A stretch of DNA of 64,000 bases from Chitinophagaceae bacterium DXS. GTDB taxonomy: Bacteria; Bacteroidota; Bacteroidia; Chitinophagales; Chitinophagaceae. Within the stretch, counting starts at the first letter, position 1, and each line of letters begins with the position of its first letter. The notes below the pieces were generated by a model that saw only the letters and a program-made list of their open reading frames with translations, made no database searches and was not told the DNA's origin. The stretch is taken from positions 5,004,070-5,068,069 of the forward strand of contig CP128386.1 of NCBI GenBank assembly GCA_030345135.1. Reading direction: 5' to 3'. Both the position numbers and the translations under genes were made by a program. Positions 1-8,188 of the stretch are shown here, in pieces.

Positions 1-1
1 T

Positions 2-2419
2 AGCAACATAACATTGAGCCAGGATGATTTCAAGCAAGGCAATTATTTGTTGCGCGCCTATACAAAATGGATGCGCAACTTCGGTGACGCTCTTTTTTTT
101 GAAAGCCGGTTTAAAATAATAGATCCCTCGTCAGGAGAGTGGGCCATTGCGTTTAAGGAGTTTCAGTTTCAAAATAACCGGCTATCACTTTCCGCCAATT
201 TGAAAAATAGGGAGAATCAAACGCTGTCCAATAAAAGAGTCAATATCCGGCTGAGATCAAATAAGAAGGATCTGTTTCAAACACGAATGACCACCGATTA
301 TTCCGGTAATCTTTTTATAGACACTTTGCTGACCAATGTTCCTGAAAAAAAGGATTTGGTTTTCCAGATCTTTGACAAGGGTAATCTGTTGGTGCAGGCA
401 CCTGTTAAGTCAAATGACAAACAATATGTTGATCTGCAGTTTTTGCCCGAAGGAGGAACTTTTATTGCAGGCAAAGAACAGAAGCTCGGGTTCAAAGCTT
501 TAAATGTTTATGGCAAGGGAACTGAGGTAAAGGGCGTGATTAAGAATTCAAAAGGGCAGGAGGTAACCAGTTTTGCCTCAGCGTTTAAAGGCATGGGAGT
601 AGTGTCATTCACGCCTGAGCTCAATCAGCTGTACACTGCATTTCTTGAAAATGGCTCTATGTTTTCTTTACCATCTCCACAACCATCGGGAACATTATTG
701 CGTGTAACTGATGACGGAGATAGTCTTGCAATAAAAGTTGATGCGAGTCCGGATCTCGCAGGTAAAAGATTTTTTATTGTTGCTTCTATGCGAGGGTTGA
801 TACATGCAAGAGGAAGCTTAAGGCCGCCTTATGAACTTAAAATTGCAAAAAAGGTATTTTCCTCCGGGGTGGTACATATTACATTGTATGATGAAACAGC
901 GAAGCCTGTTAACGAACGTTCTGTATTTGTCTGGCACAATGATGCATTAAAACTGAATCTATCATCACACAAGCCTGCATATGGAATAAAGGATAGTGTT
1001 CAGCTAGCATTAAAAGTGACCGATGTGAATAACGGATATATACCCGGACATTTTTCCATGGCAGTAATAGATACGAGCCAGGTGAGTGTGGCTGAGAATA
1101 TGGAGAACTTATTGAGCTATATGTTGCTGAGCTCAGATTTGAAAGGAACAATAGAGGAACCTTATTATTATATCAAAAATTCAAGGTCAGCAGCCACTGA
1201 TGCATTAATGTTAACCCAGGGCTGGGTGAGTTATAACTGGGATAACAGTAGCTGGGCCTATCAACATGAAACTGCGTTTGCTGTTACGGGTAAAGTTTCA
1301 AACATATTCAATAAACCGTTTAAGAATTCAAGCGTTACGTTGTTTGGAAAAGAGGGATGGCGCGATGCGTTTTTTCTTGATACTGTCACCAACGATGAAG
1401 GTGTGTTTACATTTGCAAATTTTCCTGAATTTACAAAAGACAGTGTCAGCCTGGTGATTCGTGCACTCAATAAAAAAGGTAAAGCCTTCAATGTTGGTAT
1501 TGACCTTGAACCGCCTACTTACCCTTTATACAGCTCCGAAAAAATAGCTTTTTCAGGAGATAATATTTTGTTTGACACAATTGCGAAACAGTATATCAAC
1601 ACCCGTACAAAGATGGTGGAGCAAATGAAGGCTGAAGGGAATTTTTTGCAGGAAGTGGTTGTTACCGCAAAGGCAAGAATTCCCGGGTCCAAAAATCTGA
1701 ATGAAAACGGAGGTTCTGATGAAACAATCACAGAAAAGATGTTGGATAAAACGCCAAAAGAAACGTTGTTGGATGTGCTTAAGGCAAAGGTGACAGGTTT
1801 CCGGCTAGGGACGCCGCCAAAATCTTTCCAGTGGTGTTATCTCATCAATTCAAATGTTGTCCGCTTTATTATTGATGGTGTTGATCTGCATTTCTTTTAT
1901 CAGCCAACGGCGGCAACGTTTAATGATTACCTTCTTTTCCTGGATTCCTATCTTAAGTATTTTTCTGCGGAAGATATTAAAGGAATTGAAATAATGAACC
2001 GGCCCCAATATAATTCAGCTTATAAGGCAAGTTATCTTACACCGGCGGAAAGAATGAACTCAAGCCCGGTAACGGTTGACTTTTCTTTTGTTGAGATCAC
2101 GACTAAAACGGGACAAGGACCCTTTCTCAAAAAAACACCGGGCATGTATTTGTATAAGCCGCTGGCGCCGGTTTTCGGTAAGCAGTTTTACAGCCCGCGT
2201 TATTCATTACCTGAAGAAAAAACGATCTTCCCTGATCTGCGTTCAACGGTATACTGGAATCCTGAAATTATAACCAACGAAAAAGGTGAAGCCAATGTTT
2301 CTTTCTATACATCAGAGAGCAAAGGCGGTTATGTTATTGTTTTACAAGGGGTGGGTTTTAATGGTGGCATGGGTGTGCTAAGCATGCCTTTGAATGTTAT
2401 GGGTGAAATTAAAAAATAG
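2..2419 (+). CDS. Macroglobulin/TonB-plug-like surface protein, 5'-truncated by the window edge
   Basis: The frame is open to the left edge, so the true N-terminus lies outside the window; the TTG at 14 is only the first possible start inside it. The visible ~805 residues begin with repeated beta-sandwich stretches of the alpha-2-macroglobulin MG2 type (for example FLPEGGTFIAGKEQKLGFKA). They continue with a carboxypeptidase-regulatory-like segment and a C-terminal part resembling a TonB-receptor plug (QEVVVTAKARIPG, then VRFIIDGVDLHFF). Large proteins of this layout are common in Bacteroidota and are thought to sit in the periplasm or on the surface; substrate and role are unknown. The stop is TAG at 2417-2419. 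The family call rests on domain resemblance only. Confidence 0.72.
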   Translation, partial: SNITLSQDDFKQGNYLLRAYTKWMRNFGDALFFESRFKIIDPSSGEWAIAFKEFQFQNNRLSLSANLKNRENQTLSNKRVNIRLRSNKKDLFQTRMTTDYSGNLFIDTLLTNVPEKKDLVFQIFDKGNLLVQAPVKSNDKQYVDLQFLPEGGTFIAGKEQKLGFKALNVYGKGTEVKGVIKNSKGQEVTSFASAFKGMGVVSFTPELNQLYTAFLENGSMFSLPSPQPSGTLLRVTDDGDSLAIKVDASPDLAGKRFFIVASMRGLIHARGSLRPPYELKIAKKVFSSGVVHITLYDETAKPVNERSVFVWHNDALKLNLSSHKPAYGIKDSVQLALKVTDVNNGYIPGHFSMAVIDTSQVSVAENMENLLSYMLLSSDLKGTIEEPYYYIKNSRSAATDALMLTQGWVSYNWDNSSWAYQHETAFAVTGKVSNIFNKPFKNSSVTLFGKEGWRDAFFLDTVTNDEGVFTFANFPEFTKDSVSLVIRALNKKGKAFNVGIDLEPPTYPLYSSEKIAFSGDNILFDTIAKQYINTRTKMVEQMKAEGNFLQEVVVTAKARIPGSKNLNENGGSDETITEKMLDKTPKETLLDVLKAKVTGFRLGTPPKSFQWCYLINSNVVRFIIDGVDLHFFYQPTAATFNDYLLFLDSYLKYFSAEDIKGIEIMNRPQYNSAYKASYLTPAERMNSSPVTVDFSFVEITTKTGQGPFLKKTPGMYLYKPLAPVFGKQFYSPRYSLPEEKTIFPDLRSTVYWNPEIITNEKGEANVSFYTSESKGGYVIVLQGVGFNGGMGVLSMPLNVMGEIKK

Positions 2420-2663
2420 AGAACTGATAATTGAATATCGTCTTGTCAAGTGAGCTTCGTCAGCTTTGGGAGATGTCTGCTGTGGTCGGCATCACGATCC
2501 TGGTATATCAGGAAAAGTAATCATGACAGCACTGGTAACAAGATGGCAATGATGTGTAAGTCAGGAACCGCATCTTCACCTCGAGTCAATCATGCGGCAT
2601 GCACAATCCAAAATGAGATGACAGATACTTATCGCAAAAGCACTGTGTCTTCTTCGGCTGTTT

Positions 2664-2720
2664 CTCCGTGTAACAAAAAAGTTACACAGAGCAAACACGG
2701 AGGTTCACAGAGCGTATGCT
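2664..2720. repeat. Family A (CACRGAG-type) repeat fragment with small hairpin, in gap 2420-2904
   Basis: This gap of about 485 bp has no convincing gene. It holds a short stretch of the degenerate CACAGAG/CACGGAG repeat. The arms 2664-2674 and 2681-2691 can pair as an 11-bp stem with one mismatch around a loop of six bases, mostly A. More direct units follow to about 2715. The open frame at 2450-2899 runs through this repeat and reads like translated non-coding DNA. Confidence 0.6.
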
Positions 2721-2904
2721 TGCATGCAAATCCGTCATTATCACGACAGGAGAGGTCTCACAAATATCGATCTGATCATGAAATTTTTGAGCGCTTGAAA
2801 TTGACAATTCTTAGAACACGCAATCGATTGATGGATGATTTATCACTGACTTGTTCTAATTTTCAAAAATGCTGCATCTTTCTAACGGATCTATTTTAAA
2901 AACG

Positions 2905-3735
2905 ATGTTGAAAATGGCCAGACTAGTTGTTGTTCCCTTAATAGCGTTATGTTTAATGTGCCAGGTATTAAATGCACAGAAAAAAGACAACCGCATTTTT
3001 ATTCAAACCAATTACAATGAAGCAAAAGATTGGCAACTTGTTTGGCAGGATAATTTTGACGGAATATCAATAGACACAACTAAATGGACAAAAGTTCCCC
3101 GCGGTACTGCTGACTGGGACCGGCATATGAGTTATGACGATAAATGCTATGCGCTTAAAGATGGCATGCTGTATTTACGAGGTATAAACAATCCGGACAA
3201 AAATAATGACACGAGCCGTTACCTGACGGGAGGCATTTACTCCAAAGGCAAATTTGCTTTTCAATATGGAAAAATTGAGATCCGCGCCAAACTGGAATGT
3301 GGCAAGGGTGCGTGGCCTGCGATGTGGATGCTTGCTGAACAGGAAAAGTATGGAAAGTATCCCCGGAATGGCGAAATAGATATAATGGAACACCTGAATT
3401 TTGACAGCATTATTTACCAGACAACACACTCTTATTACACACTCGAGCTTAAACAGCCAAATAATCCGCCACATTTTGGTACGGCAAAGTTGGATGTGTC
3501 TGGATTTAATACATTTGGCATTAACTGGTATCCTGACAAAATCGTGTTTACATTAAATGGACAGGAAACTTTTACCTATCCGCGTGTGAAGGACGTTGAT
3601 CCTTCTCAATGGCCATACGACCAACCGTTTTATGTGTTACTGGATATGCAGCTCGGCGGCAACTGGGTTGGATCAATTAACCCCGGTCACTTGCCCGTGC
3701 AAATGATTATTGACTGGGTGAAAGTGTATCAATAA
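2905..3735 (+). CDS. Glycoside hydrolase family 16 protein (beta-glucanase type)
   Basis: Secreted endo-acting beta-glycanase, probably hydrolysing beta-1,3 or mixed-linkage glucans (laminarinase/lichenase group). Numbered from the first in-frame ATG at 2869, the GH16 signature GEIDIMEHLN starts at residue 168: E169 is the nucleophile, D171 the helper and E174 the acid/base. An earlier tract, KGKFAFQYGKIEIRAKLECG, is the usual GH16 strand before the active site. I prefer ATG 2905 (MLKMARLVVV) because it puts a normal signal peptide, ending near LNAQ, at the N-terminus. The C-terminus (MIIDWVKVYQ) is the typical family end, so the protein is a single catalytic domain. It is convergent with the next gene and has no SusCD neighbour. 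The exact substrate cannot be read from the sequence. Confidence 0.93.
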   Translation: MLKMARLVVVPLIALCLMCQVLNAQKKDNRIFIQTNYNEAKDWQLVWQDNFDGISIDTTKWTKVPRGTADWDRHMSYDDKCYALKDGMLYLRGINNPDKNNDTSRYLTGGIYSKGKFAFQYGKIEIRAKLECGKGAWPAMWMLAEQEKYGKYPRNGEIDIMEHLNFDSIIYQTTHSYYTLELKQPNNPPHFGTAKLDVSGFNTFGINWYPDKIVFTLNGQETFTYPRVKDVDPSQWPYDQPFYVLLDMQLGGNWVGSINPGHLPVQMIIDWVKVYQ

Positions 3736-3736
3736 T

Positions 3737-3998
3737 TGACAATTTAAAATGTGCGAATGTGCAAATGTGTGAATATGCGAATGTGAAAATATGCGAATGT
3801 GGAAAGTATGCGTGCGCGCATTCATTTAAAATTATATTTGGGCGTTGTAGATTATAAGCATTCCTGCAATTCAATTTCATTTTCAATTGTCGATTTTTTC
3901 CTATCCATTACAACAGCTATTTACACCTCTGCACGTTTGCACATTCGCTCATTCGCTCATTCGCACATTTTCAATTGTTGACTTTCAATTCTCCATTA
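3737..3998. repeat. Inverted array, family C (8-mer GTGCAAAT/ATGCGAAT)
   Basis: Left arm 3737-3810 is a run of 8-bp units (GTGCGAAT, GTGCAAAT, GTGTGAAT, ATGCGAAT and variants) led in by an ATTGACAATTTAAAA motif. Right arm about 3928-3998 is the same unit in reverse complement (CACATTCG, CTCATTCG), ending with TTTTCAATTGTTGACTTTC. The core of about 117 bp is unrelated. The element fills the gap between two convergent genes, so a long imperfect hairpin could form in either transcript. Confidence 0.8.
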
Positions 3999-4003
3999 CT
4001 ACT

Positions 4004-6466
4004 TCACTCGGTGTTTCCCGGCGAACGAAAATGCACATCCCGTTGCGGAAACGGTATTACAATTCCTTCTTTTTTGAAGGCAAGATCAATCCGTGAAATA
4101 ATATCGCTTGTTAAGGCGAAAGAGTCTTTTATATGTTTTACCCAAAATCTTAATTCAAAGTCAACCGCGCTTTCATTAAATCCTCTTGCCAACACAATTG
4201 GTTCCGGATATTTAAGTATGCGGTCATCATTATCCATCGTTGTTGCAAGTATTGCATGCACCTTTTCCAGGTCAGAACCATAAGAAACACCAACCGGAAT
4301 GATCAGCCTTTTTTTGTTTTTAGACATCGTCCAGTTAATAACATGATGGCTGAGAATATCACCATTAGGGATAACAACAGAAGAGCCATCAAACAGCGTA
4401 ATAATGCTGCTTCTAAAACCGATTGATTTCATTATTCCTATTTGACCATTCAGTTCAACAATGTCACCTACGTTAACCGGTTTTTCAAAAGCGATGATTA
4501 ATCCACTTACAAGATTATTGACCAGTCCCTGCAAGCCCAGGCCAATACCAACACCTAATGCGCCAATTACGATGGTGATCTTATCAATAGGTAAACCAGT
4601 AGCAGCAATGGCGAGAAATAATCCAAGAGAGATGATCAATATCCTTATAAGCAGTAGCCAACTGCCAAGAGATGCACCTTTTTTTTGTTGATCCGTCGTT
4701 TCTGTATCAGAAGCAAAGAAAGATACAATACGTGACAAAACCATTGCACAAAACATGATCAACAGAAATATGAAAAGCCCGTATATGCTAAACGTATAAT
4801 CGCCAAGGGTTCGGTCAGCATTAAGAAAATCATTGAAGGGTGCCACAATCTGTTTATATGCGTAAAAGTTTTTTGCAATGAGTATGAACCAGCCAACAAC
4901 AAGCAACACATAAAAAAAAGCAGGTACTTTTTTGCCGACTTTATCAAAGTTGAGGTACAGCATTTTTTTATCGGGAGTTGTATAAACCTTAGAGGAAAGA
5001 TAAAGCGTCTCATTTATTAACCGGACTACCCACAGGAACATAATAGCGATCACAACTCCGATATAGCCCATGATCAGCAAGGTTTTTGAAAAATTGTACC
5101 TGCCGTAAATATTAAACAGGGCAGATGCAATCTCCAAAAGAATCACAAAAACAATAAAATAGACGATTCTTTTTTCTTTTAACTCATGAAATTTTCCCTT
5201 GAGTAATATATTGATGCAATACACAATACCTGTTAATGATAATCCCAGCATAATCCATCGTTCTGCTCTGGAAGCCTGTAACAAAAAATTGTCTGCACTG
5301 GCGAGGATGAATAAGACGATCAGCACAATCCAGAATTTCATCCAGTAACCGGATATGTAATTTTTGAAAATGAAAATGAGACAAACAAGGCTGATCATCC
5401 ATAAACAAAAACTAAAAATAAAGGGAGGGTCAAGAAAAAAGAACTGGAACAGGCTTATGACGATTATACATGCTGATAAAAATGGGAATTTGATAACAAG
5501 GTGCCCGTTGTGCAGCCCCTCTTCGTTGTCGCCGGTTATTATCTTTTGCTTAAGTGTCCGCAGAAATATAGTCACGATCCCAATTAAAAGCAGCAGAACT
5601 ACTATTCTTCCAATGCTGTCGCCAGTATAAAATTGTAATGTAAGTTTTTCTTTCGCAAAGGAATGATATACAATTTCACTAATAGGCCTGCTGTATAAAA
5701 CCGGTGACCAAATGTTGCCAAATTCACGTTTAAAGGTTAATAATGACAGGTCTTTTCTGTAAACGCCAACATCTTCAATAAGTCCTTTTAGTTCCAGCAC
5801 TTCTACATCTACTTTTAGCTGAAGGTCCTGTATTGCAGTTAATGATTTATCTATCGCGCTATCAATAGGGCTCATTTCTTTGGCAAGAACTGATATGTGT
5901 TTGACATATTGCACAAAGTGAATAGAATCTCCCGGTACTTCATATAAGCTGCTGTCTGTTGAAAGTGAGTCAATTTTATTTCTGAAAGCTGTTAACTGAT
6001 TGGCATAATTATCTACACTTATTTTGTGTTTGGACATTAAGTTGAGGAGCTTTGATAAAATGGTTTCTGTAACGGTAAGATTTCGTTGGGTTTGGGAAGT
6101 TCCGACATTGCTGAATACACCATCTTTGGTTATTTCGAGTGACTGTTGAACATGGTCAATGTCTTTTTTTATAAGCGGCGTATCCAACCTTTCTTTTATA
6201 AAGTTTTTGGCCTGCTGATTCACTTTCTTCATCTCTTCCAGCACTCTGTTCTGTTGGATAACCAGCTTCCCGGACTGGTATTTTTCGGCGTATTTTTTAT
6301 TGGTTGCCTTTATACCTTCCCTCACAAGGTTAATTCTGTGCTGGAACTTATTGGCTCTTAAAGTGTCCGTTGGCTGTGTTTGAATAATAGAATCCGTCTG
6401 CTGGCAAATAGCATTTAAGGTGAAGCCCAGGCATACAAACAATAGCAGTGTTCTTACAGGGAGCAT
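4004..6466 (-). CDS. Large mechanosensitive ion channel, MscS family
   Basis: Inner-membrane channel that opens under membrane tension and releases solutes during hypo-osmotic shock. The 820-residue protein starts with a signal peptide (MLPVRTLLLFVCLGFTLNAI). A helical periplasmic region (about 25-280) and several transmembrane helices (from about 285) follow. The MscS core begins near residue 637 with the Gly-rich pore helix LGVGIGLGLQGLVNNLVSGL, then the beta-domain motif EKPVNVGDIVEL and IPNGDILSHHVINW. The length and N-terminal extension resemble MscK/MscM-type channels rather than the ~290-aa MscS. It is transcribed alone, convergent with the GH16 gene. The core family is certain; the role of the long N-terminal part is not. 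Confidence 0.93.
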   Translation of the reverse strand: MLPVRTLLLFVCLGFTLNAICQQTDSIIQTQPTDTLRANKFQHRINLVREGIKATNKKYAEKYQSGKLVIQQNRVLEEMKKVNQQAKNFIKERLDTPLIKKDIDHVQQSLEITKDGVFSNVGTSQTQRNLTVTETILSKLLNLMSKHKISVDNYANQLTAFRNKIDSLSTDSSLYEVPGDSIHFVQYVKHISVLAKEMSPIDSAIDKSLTAIQDLQLKVDVEVLELKGLIEDVGVYRKDLSLLTFKREFGNIWSPVLYSRPISEIVYHSFAKEKLTLQFYTGDSIGRIVVLLLLIGIVTIFLRTLKQKIITGDNEEGLHNGHLVIKFPFLSACIIVISLFQFFFLDPPFIFSFCLWMISLVCLIFIFKNYISGYWMKFWIVLIVLFILASADNFLLQASRAERWIMLGLSLTGIVYCINILLKGKFHELKEKRIVYFIVFVILLEIASALFNIYGRYNFSKTLLIMGYIGVVIAIMFLWVVRLINETLYLSSKVYTTPDKKMLYLNFDKVGKKVPAFFYVLLVVGWFILIAKNFYAYKQIVAPFNDFLNADRTLGDYTFSIYGLFIFLLIMFCAMVLSRIVSFFASDTETTDQQKKGASLGSWLLLIRILIISLGLFLAIAATGLPIDKITIVIGALGVGIGLGLQGLVNNLVSGLIIAFEKPVNVGDIVELNGQIGIMKSIGFRSSIITLFDGSSVVIPNGDILSHHVINWTMSKNKKRLIIPVGVSYGSDLEKVHAILATTMDNDDRILKYPEPIVLARGFNESAVDFELRFWVKHIKDSFALTSDIISRIDLAFKKEGIVIPFPQRDVHFRSPGNTE

Positions 6467-6626
6467 ACAATAAAATGGTTATAGCTTTTTAAACAGCGTG
6501 GTGAGCGCTATCTGTAAAACTGGTTCTTTTGTACAGGTCTTGGTTGACCTGGTTCTGCTAATATATATAATTAGTTTACAAGGGATAAATAATAAATACC
6601 ATGCATATGATGAGGATATAGCGTAA

Positions 6627-6654
6627 AAAAACACGATCGGGAAATCGCGTTTTT
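6627..6654. terminator. Hairpin terminator downstream of the alpha/beta hydrolase
   Basis: Arms 6627-6637 and 6644-6654 (AAAAACACGAT / ATCGCGTTTTT) form an 11-bp stem with one mismatch and a six-base loop. Read on the minus strand it ends in a run of T, as expected for a Rho-independent stop for the gene ending at 6691. Confidence 0.6.
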
Positions 6655-6690
6655 AGGGACAATCCGAGCTTATTATTTTAAATCCCTGGG

Positions 6691-7539
6691 TTAACGATCA
6701 CTGCCACTAAGAAATTCATTTATCATTTCAACTACAAGCAAAGGAATTTTGCTGTTTGGGTTGGGTGCACAGATCTCGCCTATGTAATCTCCATGACCAC
6801 CCGGCAGGATGGCTGCCTGGGCGTTTGGTAAAAGTCGTGCCAATTCCAGCGCATGTTCCGGACGGACGACATCTCTATATCCATTTAAAACAAGTGCAGG
6901 TGATTGAATAGCGTGTATGAGCGAATTATCAATATCCTTAAAATTTGCCATTCTTGCTACGTCGCGTTCAAACATTGCCTGCAATCCTTTCGGATCCGGA
7001 TTACTCTTAAGATAAGCATCCTGCAGTGGTTTTGGCATGGCACTCAATTTTACGTTATCAAAGCCATCAAAAAAACCGGGAAGCATGCCTTCGCGTTTAG
7101 AGCAGGCAGACATTAATACCAGTTTATTTACCAGCTCCGGATGCCGGATTGCAATTTGCAGGGAGGTAGTGCCGCCGTTACTAAACCCCATAATATCGGC
7201 TTTGCTGATTTGAAGTTGTTTGAGTAATGCTGCCACATCATCGGCGTCCTGTTCAAAGCTTAACGGCCGGTCAATATCTTTTGTATGGCCGTGTGCCTGA
7301 AGTTCTACCGCAATTATTTTGTGCGTTTTTGCAAGCTCCGGCAATACATGTCCGTATGTGGTTTCAATCGTTGAGCCGCCGCCATGCAGAAGTACTAACG
7401 GGTATCCATTGCCGTGGATCTCATAATACATTTGCAGGCCGTTTACAGCAGCATAATGTCCTGTAGCTTTTTCCTGTGCATTCATTTGCGTAAGGCTTAT
7501 AATGATTACAAGTAAAGTTAAAAAGGATCCGCGTTTCAT
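6691..7539 (-). CDS. Secreted alpha/beta-fold hydrolase
   Basis: Serine hydrolase of the alpha/beta fold; substrate unknown. A signal peptide (ending near QMNAQ) points to the periplasm. The oxyanion-hole motif LLHGGG is near residue 50. The nucleophile elbow GFSNGG places Ser at 120. The probable acid is in NGYRDVVRPEHA and the catalytic His in LPGGHGDYIGE. It is clearly paralogous to the hydrolase at 32675-33559: both share VNGLxMYYE, DIDRPxSFE and ADDVAxLLK. It is transcribed alone. A 14-bp palindrome lies about 80 bp upstream of the start. Confidence 0.88.
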   Translation of the reverse strand: MKRGSFLTLLVIIISLTQMNAQEKATGHYAAVNGLQMYYEIHGNGYPLVLLHGGGSTIETTYGHVLPELAKTHKIIAVELQAHGHTKDIDRPLSFEQDADDVAALLKQLQISKADIMGFSNGGTTSLQIAIRHPELVNKLVLMSACSKREGMLPGFFDGFDNVKLSAMPKPLQDAYLKSNPDPKGLQAMFERDVARMANFKDIDNSLIHAIQSPALVLNGYRDVVRPEHALELARLLPNAQAAILPGGHGDYIGEICAPNPNSKIPLLVVEMINEFLSGSDR

Positions 7540-7618
7540 AACATCTTCATTTGTTGAACAAACCTAATGCGATTAAACTTGTAATTCAGTGTGCCGGTGC
7601 GACAGTTTTGCGGGTGCA

Positions 7619-7632
7619 TTGCGTCAACGCAA
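7619..7632. promoter_or_regulatory. Perfect 14-bp palindrome upstream of hydrolase gene
   Basis: TTGCGTCAACGCAA is a perfect dyad (6-bp half sites, 2-bp spacer) about 80 bp upstream of the minus-strand start at 7539. The shape suits a dimeric regulator. No factor can be named from sequence. Confidence 0.3.
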
Positions 7633-7689
7633 AATAGCGCGCGACACATTAATGCAAATTTCAAAGAACTTAATAACGGGGAATTGTTT

Positions 7690-7947
7690 TCAGGATCTTC
7701 TTTTTAATACAGGTATATTCATCATGGTTAAACTATCACGATAATCAACATACAATATATCGCCGGGTTTATTAAAGCGATATGTTCTTCCTGTTACAAT
7801 GCCCGTAGTTGTTAAAGCTGTTCTTCCGGTGTATTCAAGTTTCACTTCTGCTGGTTGCCTGGATTGTTGCAGATTGCCTGCATGGCTGAAATGTCCATCT
7901 TTTTGCGCCGCAATAAAGGCTGCGCTTTTGTTTCCACAGTTGCACAT
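7690..7947 (-). CDS. Small Cys-containing hypothetical protein (85 aa)
   Basis: An 85-residue protein starting MCNCGNKSAAF and containing TGRTALTTTGIVTGRTYRFN and VDYRDSLTMMNIPVLKRR. It has no signal peptide or membrane helix. The N-terminal Cys-x-Cys could bind a metal, but two Cys alone are weak evidence. The middle reads as a small beta-barrel-like fold. It lies downstream of the 681-aa gene on the same strand, separated by an inverted repeat array, so the two may be co-transcribed. Codon usage and the compact fold suggest a real gene, but I do not know a function. Confidence 0.6.
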   Translation of the reverse strand: MCNCGNKSAAFIAAQKDGHFSHAGNLQQSRQPAEVKLEYTGRTALTTTGIVTGRTYRFNKPGDILYVDYRDSLTMMNIPVLKRRS

Positions 7948-7949
7948 GG

Positions 7950-8188
7950 TTAGGTTTTTAGGTGTTAGGTATCAGGTGTCAGGTATAAGGTTTGAGGTGT
8001 AAGGTGTAAGGTTTGAGGTGTAAGGTAGGTTTAAGGTGTAAGGCAGTCAAGTGGTATCGACTTTATAGGTATATAACAGCATACCTTATGCCTCATACCT
8101 TATTTCCAAAGCCCGATACCTTACACCTGACACCTGATACCTGATACCTGTCACCTCACACCCTACACCTCATCCCTCATTCCTTATT
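7950..8188. repeat. Inverted array, family B (heptamer AGGTNNN)
   Basis: Left arm about 7950-8043 is a near-perfect run of 7-bp units: AGGTGTT, AGGTATC, AGGTGTC, AGGTATA and so on. Right arm about 8080-8188 is the reverse complement type (GATACCT, GACACCT, TACACCT). The core is about 36 bp. The right arm reaches the stop codon of the upstream 681-aa gene (stop at 8184) and the left arm begins three bases beyond the 85-aa gene's start, so the element occupies the whole intergenic gap. Confidence 0.85.

Noticed and set aside
2450..2899. 149-aa open frame on the plus strand
   Set aside because: It crosses family A repeat DNA, lacks any recognisable motif and overlaps the GH16 start; composition looks non-coding.
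7950..8188. Possible CRISPR array
   Set aside because: Units are 7 bp, contiguous, with no spacers of constant length, and the array is inverted half-way. The same holds for the other arrays.
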